A stretch of 64,000 nucleotides of DNA from Streptomyces sp. NBC_01276 (GTDB lineage: Bacteria > Actinomycetota > Actinomycetes > Streptomycetales > Streptomycetaceae): positions 1,674,001 through 1,738,000 of the forward strand of contig NZ_CP108442.1 in the NCBI RefSeq assembly GCF_041435355.1. The letters are read 5' to 3'. Below, one piece after another: positions 42,922 to 51,428 of this stretch. A model generated the notes under the pieces. It ran no database searches, was not told where the DNA came from, and was given only the letters and a program-made list of their open reading frames with translations. The translations under genes were made by a program, and so were the position numbers. Positions within the stretch are counted from its first letter, which is position 1; the number at the start of each line of letters is the position of its first letter.

Positions 42922-43383
42922 TCAGCCCGCCGGCCAGGCGTAGCGGCGCTTGGGGTGGGACGCCGCGCCGAGGCGGTCGTAGAACTTGATCGCCCCTTCG
43001 TTCCAGTCGGGGGTCTGCCATTCGACGTGGGCGAGGCCCCGCTCGCGTGCGAGGTCCGCCACCGCGGCCATCAGGGCGGCGCCGAGGCCGTGGCCCCGGG
43101 CGTCCTCGGCGAGGTAGAGGCAGTCCATGTGGAGGTAGGAGCGGGCGTCCCAGAAGGCGAACTCCTCCGAACAGGCCGCGTATCCGGCGACCTCGCCGTC
43201 CGGGGCCTCGGCCAGCAGCACCCACAGCCGGGCGTCCTGCGCGAAGAGCTGGGGGCCGAGGCGGTCGGCGAGGCCGGGCGGGCGCGGCGCGGACCGCTCG
43301 TACGCGACGTGCTCGTGGATGAGTTCGACCAGGCGCGGCAGGTCCTGGGGGCGGGCGGGACGCACGGTGGGTGTGGGATTCAT
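42922..43383 (-). CDS. GNAT-family N-acetyltransferase
   Basis: A 153-residue GNAT enzyme of the diamine/spermidine N-acetyltransferase-like type. It has 'MDCLYLAEDARGHGLGAALMAAVADLA' (in parts), holding the R-G-x-G-x-G/A loop, and 'DWNEGAIKFYDRLGA' as motif B. The substrate is unknown. ATG 43383 is preferred because GGAGGATGG lies five bases upstream; ATG 43392 is an alternative. Confidence 0.85.
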   Translation of the reverse strand: MNPTPTVRPARPQDLPRLVELIHEHVAYERSAPRPPGLADRLGPQLFAQDARLWVLLAEAPDGEVAGYAACSEEFAFWDARSYLHMDCLYLAEDARGHGLGAALMAAVADLARERGLAHVEWQTPDWNEGAIKFYDRLGAASHPKRRYAWPAG

Positions 43384-43468
43384 GGGCGCCATCCTCCGGC
43401 CTGCCCCGCGCTGGGGACCACCCGGGCCACCGGAGCCCCCGGGGCCCCCGGGCCCACCCCTCGGCCCC

Positions 43469-44032
43469 TCACTCCGACGAGAGCCGGAACAGCATCCGTC
43501 CGAAGCCGATCTGGTCGCCGTCGCGGACCATGGTCAAGCCCGTGACGCGGCGGCCGTTGACGGTGGTGCCGTTGGTGGAGCCGAGGTCCTTGAGGATCCA
43601 GGTCCCGTCGCGCAGGCTCAGCTCGGCGTGTGCGCGCGACACCGTCTCGTGGCTGAGCCGCAGCCCGTTGCCCGGGTCGCGGCCGATCCGCAGCGGGCCC
43701 GCGCCCGGGTGCGGGAACAGCAGCCGGGGCAGCCGTTCGGTCTGCCAGGCGCGCCGTACGCCGGCGGACACAGCCGACGCCCGGCCCACCCAGCCGAACA
43801 GCCGACTGGTCCAGGGGCCTTCGTCGCGCCCGCGCGCGTGCAGGTCGGCGGTGAGGACGGCGAGGTCCTCGGCGCGCCGGGCGACGAGGGCGAGTTCCAT
43901 GCGGCGCAGGAAGGTGTCGTGCGACAGCTTCCCGAGGGCCGCGCCTTCCCTGAGCTGGCCCAGCGCCAGGTCCCGCTCCTTGTCGGACAGGCGGGGGGCG
44001 GGGAAGGCGGGGAACTCGAAACTCGACGTCAC
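43469..44032 (-). CDS. DUF1707 and FHA domain protein
   Basis: A 187-residue protein. The N-terminal DUF1707 (SHOCT-like) region is 'RLSDKERDLALGQLREGAALGKLS' plus 'FLRRMELALVARRAEDLAVL' (about residues 14-67). The C-terminal FHA domain (about 115-185) has 'RIGRDPGNGLRLSHETVSRAHAEL' (in parts) and 'DLGSTNGTTVNGRRV', the phosphothreonine-binding loops. It therefore reads Ser/Thr kinase signals; a tail with no membrane segment suggests a cytoplasmic adaptor. It is divergent from treZ by 111 bp. Confidence 0.87.
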   Translation of the reverse strand: MTSSFEFPAFPAPRLSDKERDLALGQLREGAALGKLSHDTFLRRMELALVARRAEDLAVLTADLHARGRDEGPWTSRLFGWVGRASAVSAGVRRAWQTERLPRLLFPHPGAGPLRIGRDPGNGLRLSHETVSRAHAELSLRDGTWILKDLGSTNGTTVNGRRVTGLTMVRDGDQIGFGRMLFRLSSE

Positions 44033-44143
44033 AGGGTGATTGTCGGCCCGTCGGGTGCGGAGTGTCCAGAACTCCCGCGGTGGGCCCGGGATGATGGGCA
44101 CGATTACGCATGCTGGACACCGCCGGAGACGAGGGGACCGTCC

Positions 44144-45895
44144 GTGCAGTTCGAGGTGTGGGCACCGCTGACAGGTCGGGTCGCCATGCGACTGAACGAC
44201 GCCGACTACGAGATGACGCCCGATCCGGGCCCGGACCGCGCGGGCTGGTGGACCGTGGAGGCGCCGGCGGTGGACGGCGACCGGTACGGGTTCCGGCTGG
44301 GCGACGACCCGGCGGTCCGTCCGGATCCGCGGGGGCGGCGGCTGCCGGACGGCCCCGACGGTCTGTCGGCGGTGGTCGACTTCGGACCGCTCACCCCGGA
44401 GGGCCCCGCTCCGCGCACCCCGTTGCAGGACGCCGTCCTGTACGAGCTGCACATCGGCACGTTCACCCCGGAAGGCACCTTCGACGCGGCCGCCGCCCGC
44501 CTCGGGCACCTCTGCGCGCTCGGGGTCACGCACGTGGAGCTGATGCCGGTCTGCCCCTTCCCGGGACGGCACGGCTGGGGATACGACGGGGTCGCACCGT
44601 GGGCGGTGCACGAGCCGTACGGGGGGCCGGCGGGCTTGGCCCGGTTCGTGGCGGCGGCGCACGCGGCGGGGCTGGGGGTGGTGCTGGACGTGGTCCACAA
44701 CCACCTGGGCCCCTCCGGGAACCACCTCCCGGCCTTCGGCCCCTATTTCACCGACACCCACCACACCCCCTGGGGCGCGGCGGTGAACCTGGACGCGCCC
44801 GGCTCCGACGAGGTCCGCGCGTACCTGACCGGCAGTGCGCTGGCGTGGCTGCGGGACTACCGGATCGACGGGCTGCGGCTGGACGCGGTGCACGCGCTGG
44901 CCGACGGGCGGGCGCTGACCTTCCTGGAGGAGCTGGCGGCGGCGGTGGACGGGCTGGCGGTGGAGACGGCCCGGCCGCTGTTCCTGATCGCGGAGTCCGA
45001 CCAGTGCGACCCCCGGCTGACCACGCCCCGTACGGCGGGCGGGCCGGGCCTGCACGCGCAGTGGAATGACGACTTCCACCACGCGCTGCACTGCTCCCTG
45101 ACCGGCGAATCGCAGGCGTACTACGCGGACTTCGCCGAGGCTCCGCTCGCTGCCCTCGCCAAGACGCTGACCCGGGCGTTCTTCCACGACGGCACCTGGT
45201 CCTCCTTCCGGGGCCGTACCCACGGCCGGCCGGTCGACCGGCGGCGCACGCCCGCGCACCGGTTCCTCGGCTACGCGCAGACCCACGACCAGATCGGCAA
45301 CCGGGCGCTGGGCGACCGCCTCTCCTCCTCCCTCTCCCCCGGGCTGCTGGCCTGCGCGGCGACGCTCACGCTGACCGGGCCGTTCGTGCCGATGCTGTTC
45401 ATGGGCGAGGAGTGGGGGGCCGGAACCCCCTGGCAGTACTTCACCGACCACCCGGACCCGGAGCTCGCGGAGGCGGTGCGCACGGGCCGGCGCCGGGAGT
45501 TCGCGGCGCACGGCTGGAAGGCGGAGGAGGTCCCGGACCCGCAGGACCCGGCGACCCGGGAGCGGTCCTGCCTGGACTGGTCGGAGCCCGAGGAGGCTCC
45601 GCACGCCCGGCTGCTGGACTGGTACCGGACCCTGGTCGCGCTGCGCCGCGCGCAGCCGGACCTGCGCGACCCGGACCTGGCCGCGGTCCGGGTCGCCTAC
45701 GACGAGGAGCGCCGCTGGGTGACCTTCCGGCGGGGCGACGTCCGCGTGGCGGTGAACCTGTCGCCGGAGCCGGTGACGATCGCGCTGGGCCGCAACGGGG
45801 TGCGGGTGCTGGCCGCCTGGGAGCCGCTGGAACACCCCGGGCCGGACGGGCGGATCCACCTGCCGGGTGAGTCGGCGGTGGTGCTGGGGCCGTAG
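44144..45895 (+). CDS. treZ: Malto-oligosyltrehalose trehalohydrolase
   Basis: Releases trehalose from the maltooligosyl-trehalose made by TreY. The 583-residue GH13 enzyme has an N-terminal E-set domain starting 'FEVWAPLTGRVAMRLNDADY'. Barrel motifs include 'LYELHIGTFTPEGTF', 'GVVLDVVHNHLGPSGN', 'DGLRLDAVHAL' (nucleophile Asp) and 'LIAESDQCD' (Glu). The C-terminal beta domain ends at 'GESAVVLGP'. GTG 44144 follows GAGGGGA. With glgX and treY on the same strand this completes glycogen-to-trehalose conversion. Confidence 0.95.
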   Translation: MQFEVWAPLTGRVAMRLNDADYEMTPDPGPDRAGWWTVEAPAVDGDRYGFRLGDDPAVRPDPRGRRLPDGPDGLSAVVDFGPLTPEGPAPRTPLQDAVLYELHIGTFTPEGTFDAAAARLGHLCALGVTHVELMPVCPFPGRHGWGYDGVAPWAVHEPYGGPAGLARFVAAAHAAGLGVVLDVVHNHLGPSGNHLPAFGPYFTDTHHTPWGAAVNLDAPGSDEVRAYLTGSALAWLRDYRIDGLRLDAVHALADGRALTFLEELAAAVDGLAVETARPLFLIAESDQCDPRLTTPRTAGGPGLHAQWNDDFHHALHCSLTGESQAYYADFAEAPLAALAKTLTRAFFHDGTWSSFRGRTHGRPVDRRRTPAHRFLGYAQTHDQIGNRALGDRLSSSLSPGLLACAATLTLTGPFVPMLFMGEEWGAGTPWQYFTDHPDPELAEAVRTGRRREFAAHGWKAEEVPDPQDPATRERSCLDWSEPEEAPHARLLDWYRTLVALRRAQPDLRDPDLAAVRVAYDEERRWVTFRRGDVRVAVNLSPEPVTIALGRNGVRVLAAWEPLEHPGPDGRIHLPGESAVVLGP

Positions 45896-45907
45896 GGGCC
45901 GTAGGGG

Positions 45908-47044
45908 CTACTCGACGATCGCGAGTTCGCGCGGGGCGTTGTTCAGGCGGCGGCCCCCGTCGGCGGTCACCGTGACGATGTCCTCGATGCGGACCCCGAA
46001 CCGGCCGGGCAGGTAGATGCCCGGCTCCACGGAGAAGCACATGCCGGGCAGCAGGGGCTGCTCCTCGCCCTCGATCATGTACGGCGGCTCGTGGGTGGTG
46101 ACGCCGATCCCGTGGCCGGTGCGGTGGATGAACCGCTCGCCGTAGCCGAACTCGGTGATCACCGCGCGGGCGGCCCGGTCCACGTCCTGGCAGGCCGCTC
46201 CGGGGCGGACGGCGGCGAACCCGGCCTGCTGGGCCTCGCGGACGATGTCGTGGACGCGCTGCTCCTCCGGAGTGGGCTCGCCGACGTGGACGGTGCGGGA
46301 GATGTCGGAGCCGTAGCCGTGCTTGAGGCCGCCGAAGTCGAGGACGACCATGTCGCCGCGTTCGATGACGCGTTCGCCCGCCTCGTGGTGCGGGTTGGCT
46401 CCGTTGGGGCCGGAGCCGACGACGGTGAAGTCCACCTGGGAGTGGCCGTGGACGCGGAGCAGGTCGGCCAGGTCGGCGGCCACGTCGCTCTCGCGGCGGC
46501 CGGCGAAGGGGACGTGCAGGATCTGCGCGTAGGTGGCGTCGGCGGCCTCTCCGGCGGCGGCGAGGCGGGCCAGTTCCCGCTCGTCCTTGACGGCGCGCAG
46601 CATCGGCAGGGCGTCGGTGAGGGGGGTGTAGGAGGTGGTGGGCAGCTCCCCCTGCAGGCCGAGGAGGTGCAGGGCCCAGGTGTTGTCGCTGACGCCGAAG
46701 CGGCCGGTGACGTCGAGCAGGGGTGCGGTGATCCCGTACGGGTTCTTGCCGTCGGTCCAGTCGCGCAGGGTCAGGGCGCCCGCGCCGGGTGCCTTGGCCG
46801 CGTCGGGGGCCTCCAGGGCGGGGACGACGAGGACGGGGTCCTGGCCGGCGGCGAGGACGAGCAGGGTGAGCCGCTCGGTGTCGACGGGCCGGTAGCCGGT
46901 CAGGTGGGTGAGGTCCGGCCCGGGGGCGATGAGCAGCCCGGCCAGTCCGGCGTCGGCGGCGCTCTGCGCGGCGGCCGCCATCCGGGCGGCGTAGTCGGCG
47001 GTGGTGAAGGGGGCGGTGTCGGTGTGGACCGGGTCAGGAGTCAT
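45908..47044 (-). CDS. Xaa-Pro aminopeptidase-family (M24B) peptidase
   Basis: A 378-residue M24 'pita-bread' metallopeptidase with a creatinase-like N-terminal domain. The two-metal ligands are Asp236 ('VVLDFGG'), Asp247 ('GSDISRT'), His311 ('RTGHGIG'), Glu340 ('SVEPGIY') and Glu354 ('VRIEDI'), all present. It should remove N-terminal residues before proline, though some relatives act as dipeptidases. The start overlaps the stop of the LysR gene by 11 bp, an unusual co-directional arrangement suggesting coupled expression. Confidence 0.9.
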   Translation of the reverse strand: MTPDPVHTDTAPFTTADYAARMAAAAQSAADAGLAGLLIAPGPDLTHLTGYRPVDTERLTLLVLAAGQDPVLVVPALEAPDAAKAPGAGALTLRDWTDGKNPYGITAPLLDVTGRFGVSDNTWALHLLGLQGELPTTSYTPLTDALPMLRAVKDERELARLAAAGEAADATYAQILHVPFAGRRESDVAADLADLLRVHGHSQVDFTVVGSGPNGANPHHEAGERVIERGDMVVLDFGGLKHGYGSDISRTVHVGEPTPEEQRVHDIVREAQQAGFAAVRPGAACQDVDRAARAVITEFGYGERFIHRTGHGIGVTTHEPPYMIEGEEQPLLPGMCFSVEPGIYLPGRFGVRIEDIVTVTADGGRRLNNAPRELAIVE

Positions 47045-47885
47045 ACGGGGATCCTGCCGCGAGGCGGGCGGCGAGCGCAGCGGCCGCGCCGGACAAAGTG
47101 GCGGGCGCGAGCAGTTCCGTACGGTGCACCAGGCGCGGGGCGGCGATCGGTACGCAGACCCCCGCGCCGGCGGCTTCGGCGACCCGGCGGGGCAGCAGGA
47201 CGAGGCCGTGTCCGGCGGCGGCCAGGGCGCACAGGGCGCGCAGGTCGGTGCCCTCGTAGCGCAGGGCGCGCCGGGCCGTGGCGAGCGGCAGGCCGATGTC
47301 GGGGGCGTCGAGCCAGCGGGCGTCGGCGAGGTCGTCGAGGCGGACGGCGTCGCGGCCGGCGAAGGGGTGCCCGGCGGGGAGCAGCACGGCCAGCTCCTCC
47401 TCGTCCACCCCGGTGACCCGCAGCGGCGCCACGTCGGGCAGCCGGAGCGGATCGCTGGGGGCGGCCGGGCCGTCGACGAGGCCGAGGTCGCAGTCCCCGG
47501 CGGCGACGGCGGCGGGCACCGCGTCGGGGGGCAGGATCCGCAGGGTGACGCCGGTGGCGGGCAGGGCGCCGAGCAGCCGGGGGCCGACGGCGAGCGGGGA
47601 GGCGGCGAGGGTGATCCGGCCGGGCGGTGCGGCGGCCAGGCGCAGGACGTCGGCGCGGGCGGCGTCGAGCCTCAGCAGCAGCGGCCCGGCGTGTTCCAGC
47701 AGCCGCGCTCCGGCGGGGGTGGGGGCGACGGGGCGACGGGTGAGCAGCTCGGTCCGCAGGTCGGCCTCCAGCGCGGCGATGTGCTGCGAGACGGCGGACT
47801 GGGTGTAGCCGAGTTCGCGGGCGGCGGCGGAGAAGGAGGAGAGGCGGGCCACGGCGACGAAGGTGCGGAGCAGGTGCGGGTCCAT
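47034..47885 (-). CDS. LysR-family transcriptional regulator
   Basis: A 283-residue LysR protein. The winged helix-turn-helix is at residues 1-60 ('HLLRTFVAVARLSSFSAAAR', 'ELGYTQSAVSQHIAALEADL'), followed by a periplasmic-binding-protein-like effector domain. It is divergent from the amidotransferase-like gene at 47973 across 87 bp containing GCATC/GATGC repeats around a TTATCGAG core, a likely binding region. It also overlaps the peptidase gene downstream, so targets could lie on both sides. Confidence 0.9.
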   Translation of the reverse strand: MDPHLLRTFVAVARLSSFSAAARELGYTQSAVSQHIAALEADLRTELLTRRPVAPTPAGARLLEHAGPLLLRLDAARADVLRLAAAPPGRITLAASPLAVGPRLLGALPATGVTLRILPPDAVPAAVAAGDCDLGLVDGPAAPSDPLRLPDVAPLRVTGVDEEELAVLLPAGHPFAGRDAVRLDDLADARWLDAPDIGLPLATARRALRYEGTDLRALCALAAAGHGLVLLPRRVAEAAGAGVCVPIAAPRLVHRTELLAPATLSGAAAALAARLAAGSPYDS

Positions 47886-47972
47886 GCCCCCAGGATGTCA
47901 TCAGCATCGCTTATCGAGGATGCAGGAACAATCGTTGGCGCTGAAGTGGGATCGGCCCGCAGGATGATCCAC

Positions 47973-48797
47973 ATGACCACCACCGAGACCACCGCCACCG
48001 CCACCGCCACCGCCGCCCCGCTCTCCCCCGTCGCCCGGATCGCCCTCGTCGGCGACCGCTCCCCGCACGTGAAGTCCCATACCCGGATCCCGCTCCTGCT
48101 CCAGGCGCTGGAGGCGCGCGACGGGCTCGTCCTCGACGCCTGCTGGATCCCGACCGCGGAGGCGGAGGCCGAGGCGGCCGCCGGGACGCTGGCCCGCTTC
48201 GACGCCGTGTGGGTGCTGCCGGGCAGCCCGTACGCCAGCGAGGCCGGGGCGCTGGCCGCGATCCGCGTGGCCCGGGAGGAGGGCATCCCCTTCCTCGGCA
48301 CCTGCGGCGGCTTCCAGCACGCCCTGCTGGAGTACGCCCGTGACGTCTGCGGGCTGCGGGACGTCGCGCACGCCGAGAACGACCCCGGGGCGGCGGACCC
48401 GCTGATCGCGCCGCTGGCCTGTTCGCTGGTGGGGCACGAGGGGCTGGTCCTGGCGGAGCCGGGCTCGCTCGCCGAGTCCTCGCTGGGCGCCGAACGGTCC
48501 ATGGAGCGCTACCACTGCAACTACGGCCCGGCCCCCCGGCACCTGCCCGCGCTGACCGGACACGGGCTGCGGCTGACGGGCCACGACGAGGACGGGCAGG
48601 TGCGGATCGTGGAGCTGCCCGGTCACCCCTTCTTCCTCGCCACCCTCTTCCAGCCGGAGCTCTCCGGGGACGGCAGCAGGCCGCACCCGGTGATCCGGGC
48701 GCTGGCCGCGGCCGCGGTGGCCCGCGCCGCCCTGCGCACGGACAGCGTCACGGCCAGGCTCGCCACCACCCTGGCCGGCACCCGGGCCGCCGGATAA
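47973..48797 (+). CDS. CTP synthase C-terminal region-related glutamine amidotransferase
   Basis: A 274-residue class I amidotransferase-like protein without the CTP-synthase ligase domain. The elbow is 'PFLGTCGGFQHALLEYA' with Cys111 as the candidate nucleophile, and 'LPGHPFFLATLFQPEL' supplies His and Glu. Some relatives replace the Cys by selenocysteine; here the codon is TGC, an ordinary Cys. The synthetase partner is unknown. ATG 47973 follows AGGATGA; the low-complexity Thr/Ala start is probably an extension. It is divergent from the LysR gene that may regulate it. Confidence 0.82.
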   Translation: MTTTETTATATATAAPLSPVARIALVGDRSPHVKSHTRIPLLLQALEARDGLVLDACWIPTAEAEAEAAAGTLARFDAVWVLPGSPYASEAGALAAIRVAREEGIPFLGTCGGFQHALLEYARDVCGLRDVAHAENDPGAADPLIAPLACSLVGHEGLVLAEPGSLAESSLGAERSMERYHCNYGPAPRHLPALTGHGLRLTGHDEDGQVRIVELPGHPFFLATLFQPELSGDGSRPHPVIRALAAAAVARAALRTDSVTARLATTLAGTRAAG

Positions 48798-48871
48798 CCG
48801 GTCGCGGGAGCACCCGTCCGATCGGCTATGCTGTGCATGCACAACGAACGGGCGGTACGCCGCCCTTCGTG

Positions 48872-48944
48872 GTGGGTGTAGCTCAGCTGGTAGAGCACCT
48901 GGTTGTGGTCCAGGTGGCCGCGGGTTCAAGTCCCGTCACTCACC
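48872..48944 (+). tRNA. tRNA-His (GTG anticodon)
   Basis: The cloverleaf is complete. The acceptor stem GTGGGTG pairs with CACTCAC. The D arm is GCTCAGCTGGTAGAGC, and the anticodon arm CTGGT-TGTGGTC-type presents GTG. The T arm GCGGG-TTCAAGT-CCCGT closes the fold. The base before (G48871) can pair with C48944, the extra G-1:C73 pair that marks tRNA-His. CCA is not encoded. A TATGCT -10 at 48827-48832 and a TGTGCATGCACA palindrome precede it. Confidence 0.97.
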
Positions 48945-48954
48945 CTGTTCGGTC

Positions 48955-48994
48955 CCGATGGGGGCCACGAGGTTCTCCTCGTGGCCCCCATCGG
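48955..48994. terminator. 18-bp perfect hairpin after tRNA-His
   Basis: Arms CCGATGGGGGCCACGAGG and CCTCGTGGCCCCCATCGG pair perfectly around a TTCT loop, ten bases beyond the tRNA. It is a textbook high-stability Streptomyces terminator without a U-tract. Confidence 0.9.
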
Positions 48995-49099
48995 CGTATC
49001 CGCCCGCGTATTCGCCCACGGGAACGCACGACGCCCCCACCGCCCGGGGCGCGGACGACAACGCGCCCCGGACGGCGCCCCGGTGGCAGACTCGGGATC

Positions 49100-49891
49100 A
49101 TGCCCGAGGACACCGCCGAAGCGCTTCCGCACGATGATCACCTGCGTGCGTACGCGGCCCACTACCCCGAGGTCGTCGGGGCGGGGTCGCTGCGCGGCGC
49201 GTTGCAGGCGGAGGCCGACCGCGCCGGGTACGGGCTCGACGTCGGGGTCCCGCCGATCCCGGTCGCGCGCCTGGCGGCGGCGCGGGTGTCGGCCGGCGAC
49301 CGGGTGGCGTACGTCACGATGGACGTCCGGCGGCGTGAGTTCCGCGTCCACTGCCGGCCCGCCGGGAACGGTGACGGCCCGGCGGTCCTGGGCGGCACCG
49401 GGGACCTGTCCGCGGTGGTCGAGGCGCTGCACTCCTGGATGCGGGGGGCCCGGCCGGCGGAGCTCACCGCCCGCCGGCCCTTCCTCGCGGCCCGGGATGC
49501 CTCAGCGGCCGGAGCCGTCGGAGCCGTCGAGGGTCCGGGTGCGGTGGCGGCCCGGTGGGAGTGGGTGCGCGAGTCCGCCGCCACGTTCCCGTACCCCGGG
49601 CGCCACGAGCTCGTCGAGGCCGCCTTCCGCGAACCCCGGCTGCGGGTCCTGTCCCCCGGTCTGAGCATGCAGTGGCTCCGCTTCAGCCGTCGCGCGACCC
49701 CGCCGATCTGTGTCGGGCTGCCCATGGTCATGCCGCTCCAGGACGGACGCCGCTACCGGGTCCGGACGTCCGGCGGAGCGCTGCGGGAGGTCACCGGCGC
49801 CGCCGAGGCCGTCGCGGCCGTCCTGGAGGGCCTGCCCGAGGAGATCACGGCCCCGCCGGGCGGGCCCGGGGACCGGCCGTCGGGGCCGTGA
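49100..49891 (+). CDS. DUF6193 family protein
   Basis: A 263-residue protein. The C-terminal half matches the DUF6193 'natural product biosynthesis' family: 'RWEWVRESAATFPYPGRHEL', then 'EAAFREPRLRVLSPGLSMQW', 'LRFSRRATPPI'. The family name reflects association, not a proven reaction. No signal peptide or membrane helix is present. It is isolated between the tRNA terminator and a convergent hydrolase gene whose stop lies 10 bp away. Confidence 0.75.
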   Translation: MPEDTAEALPHDDHLRAYAAHYPEVVGAGSLRGALQAEADRAGYGLDVGVPPIPVARLAAARVSAGDRVAYVTMDVRRREFRVHCRPAGNGDGPAVLGGTGDLSAVVEALHSWMRGARPAELTARRPFLAARDASAAGAVGAVEGPGAVAARWEWVRESAATFPYPGRHELVEAAFREPRLRVLSPGLSMQWLRFSRRATPPICVGLPMVMPLQDGRRYRVRTSGGALREVTGAAEAVAAVLEGLPEEITAPPGGPGDRPSGP

Positions 49892-49901
49892 CGTCCCGCG
49901 C

Positions 49902-50660
49902 TCACCGGGCGCGCAGGAAGGCCTCCACCTCCGTGGCGAAGGCCACCGGGGTCTCGTGCGGCGGGTAGTGGCCGGAGCCGGGGATCGTGACGATCCTGCA
50001 GTTCGGGTACCAGGCCTGCCAGGTCGCGCGCATCACCTCGGCGGTGAGGGCGAGGTCGTACTCCCCGACGAGGACCAGCACGGGCACGGTGTTGCCCTTG
50101 ACGGCGGCGGACAGGTCGGCCGGCTGCCAGCTCGCGAGGTACGCCGCGAAGGCCTCGGGGCGGGAGACCGCGAGGGAGTGCGCCACCATCCCGTCCAGCC
50201 AGTGGCGGCTCGCGCGGTTGCCGGTGACCAGGTCGAGGATGATCCGGCGCTTCTCGGGGTCCTCGGCGGCGCCGTGGAAGAGGGCGTGCGTCCGGTCGTC
50301 CATCGCGTAGGGGGCGGCCGGGACCGGTGCGAGCCCGATCAGCTTCTCGATCCGCTCGGGGGCACGGACCAGCACCTGCTGGGCGGCCTTGCCGCCCATG
50401 GAGTGGCCGAGCAGGGAGAAGGTGTCCCAGCCGAGCTGGTCGGCGAGTTCGAGTACGTCGTCGGCGATCTCGGGGAGGCTGTAGCGGCCGGTGACGTCCC
50501 GGCGCTCGCCGTAGCCCCGGTAGTCGAGGAAGGCGTACGAGAACCCCTCCGGGTCCAGGTGGTCCAGTACGGAACCCCAGTTCGCGGAGGTTCCGAACCA
50601 GTCGTGCAGCACGATGACGCGTACGGGCCCGGTGCCGATCCTGCGGTGGGCGATGGCCAT
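49902..50660 (-). CDS. Alpha/beta hydrolase
   Basis: A 252-residue alpha/beta hydrolase. The oxyanion region is 'VLHDWFGTSANW', the nucleophile elbow 'LLGHSMGGKAAQ' (Ser about 97), the acid 'VGEYDLALT', and the base 'IPGSGHYPPHE'. An HD pair in place of HG near the start is common in esterase or epoxide-hydrolase-like members. The substrate is unknown. It is divergent from the hypothetical gene at 50733 and convergent with the DUF6193 gene. Confidence 0.88.
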   Translation of the reverse strand: MAIAHRRIGTGPVRVIVLHDWFGTSANWGSVLDHLDPEGFSYAFLDYRGYGERRDVTGRYSLPEIADDVLELADQLGWDTFSLLGHSMGGKAAQQVLVRAPERIEKLIGLAPVPAAPYAMDDRTHALFHGAAEDPEKRRIILDLVTGNRASRHWLDGMVAHSLAVSRPEAFAAYLASWQPADLSAAVKGNTVPVLVLVGEYDLALTAEVMRATWQAWYPNCRIVTIPGSGHYPPHETPVAFATEVEAFLRAR

Positions 50661-50732
50661 GCGTTCTCCCTCGGTGACGGGGTGGACGGAACCGACGCCG
50701 TACGTCCTGCCCAGCGGGCCTAGCATCACACC

Positions 50733-51428
50733 GTGACACCGACATCCGGCCGGGAGCCGCTGGTCATGGGGGACTTCTCGCGGCCCGACGGGGCCCGGCA
50801 CCCCCACCACCCGCGTACGTACGAGATCCGCGACCCGGACGAGATCCGGGCCGTCACCGCCGCCCGGCCGCACGCCGTCGAAGACCGGATCTTCGCCTGC
50901 ATGTGCGGGGAGCCCTGGGAGGACCCTCACCTCACCGAGGAGGCCGTCCGGCTGCGCGACCCGCTGTCCCCCGACGGGATCCCGGCCCGGCACCGCGCCC
51001 GGTGGGCCGGGGCGGCGCCCGGGGTCCTGCGGGAGTACGCCCGTGCGCTGGCCCGGGGCGAGGAGGACCCGGAGCGGCCGCGGAGCGTGCCGCTCGCGGT
51101 GGTGTTCGGCTGGCTGGGCGCCGTACGGGACGAACCCCGCGACGCGGCGTGGCTGCTGGCGGAGCGGGGCCCGGAGCGGCTGCTGGCCGGCGCACCCACG
51201 GCGGATCTGGCCTGGGCGGTGCGGGAGACGGACCGGGCGGGACTGGACGGGGCCGTTCGGTTCTTCGCGAGCGAGGAGTTCACCACCCGCCACCCCAAAC
51301 AGCGCCGCGTTGCGGACACTGCCCGGGACCTGCTGCTGCGGTACGCCCGCAGCCATCGCCCCGGCGACCTCGCGGTGCTGGAGCGGCGGCTGCTGCGTAC
51401 TCCGGAGGACCGGGTCAGACGGTCTTGA
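50733..51428 (+). CDS. Hypothetical protein, 231 residues
   Basis: I do not recognise a named family. The sequence is soluble and mostly helical, with a Cys-Met-Cys motif ('IFACMCGEPWEDPHLTEEAV') near residue 55 and a repeated-helix C-terminal half rich in Arg/Ala/Leu. A TAGCAT hexamer ends six bases before the GTG, so the transcript may be leaderless; an in-frame ATG at 50766 is an alternative start. The 3' end overlaps the convergent phospholipase gene by 14 bp. Confidence 0.65.
   Translation: MTPTSGREPLVMGDFSRPDGARHPHHPRTYEIRDPDEIRAVTAARPHAVEDRIFACMCGEPWEDPHLTEEAVRLRDPLSPDGIPARHRARWAGAAPGVLREYARALARGEEDPERPRSVPLAVVFGWLGAVRDEPRDAAWLLAERGPERLLAGAPTADLAWAVRETDRAGLDGAVRFFASEEFTTRHPKQRRVADTARDLLLRYARSHRPGDLAVLERRLLRTPEDRVRRS

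Noticed and set aside
47973..48797. Selenoprotein
   Set aside because: The family name includes seleno members, but the nucleophile codon here is TGC and there is no in-frame TGA.
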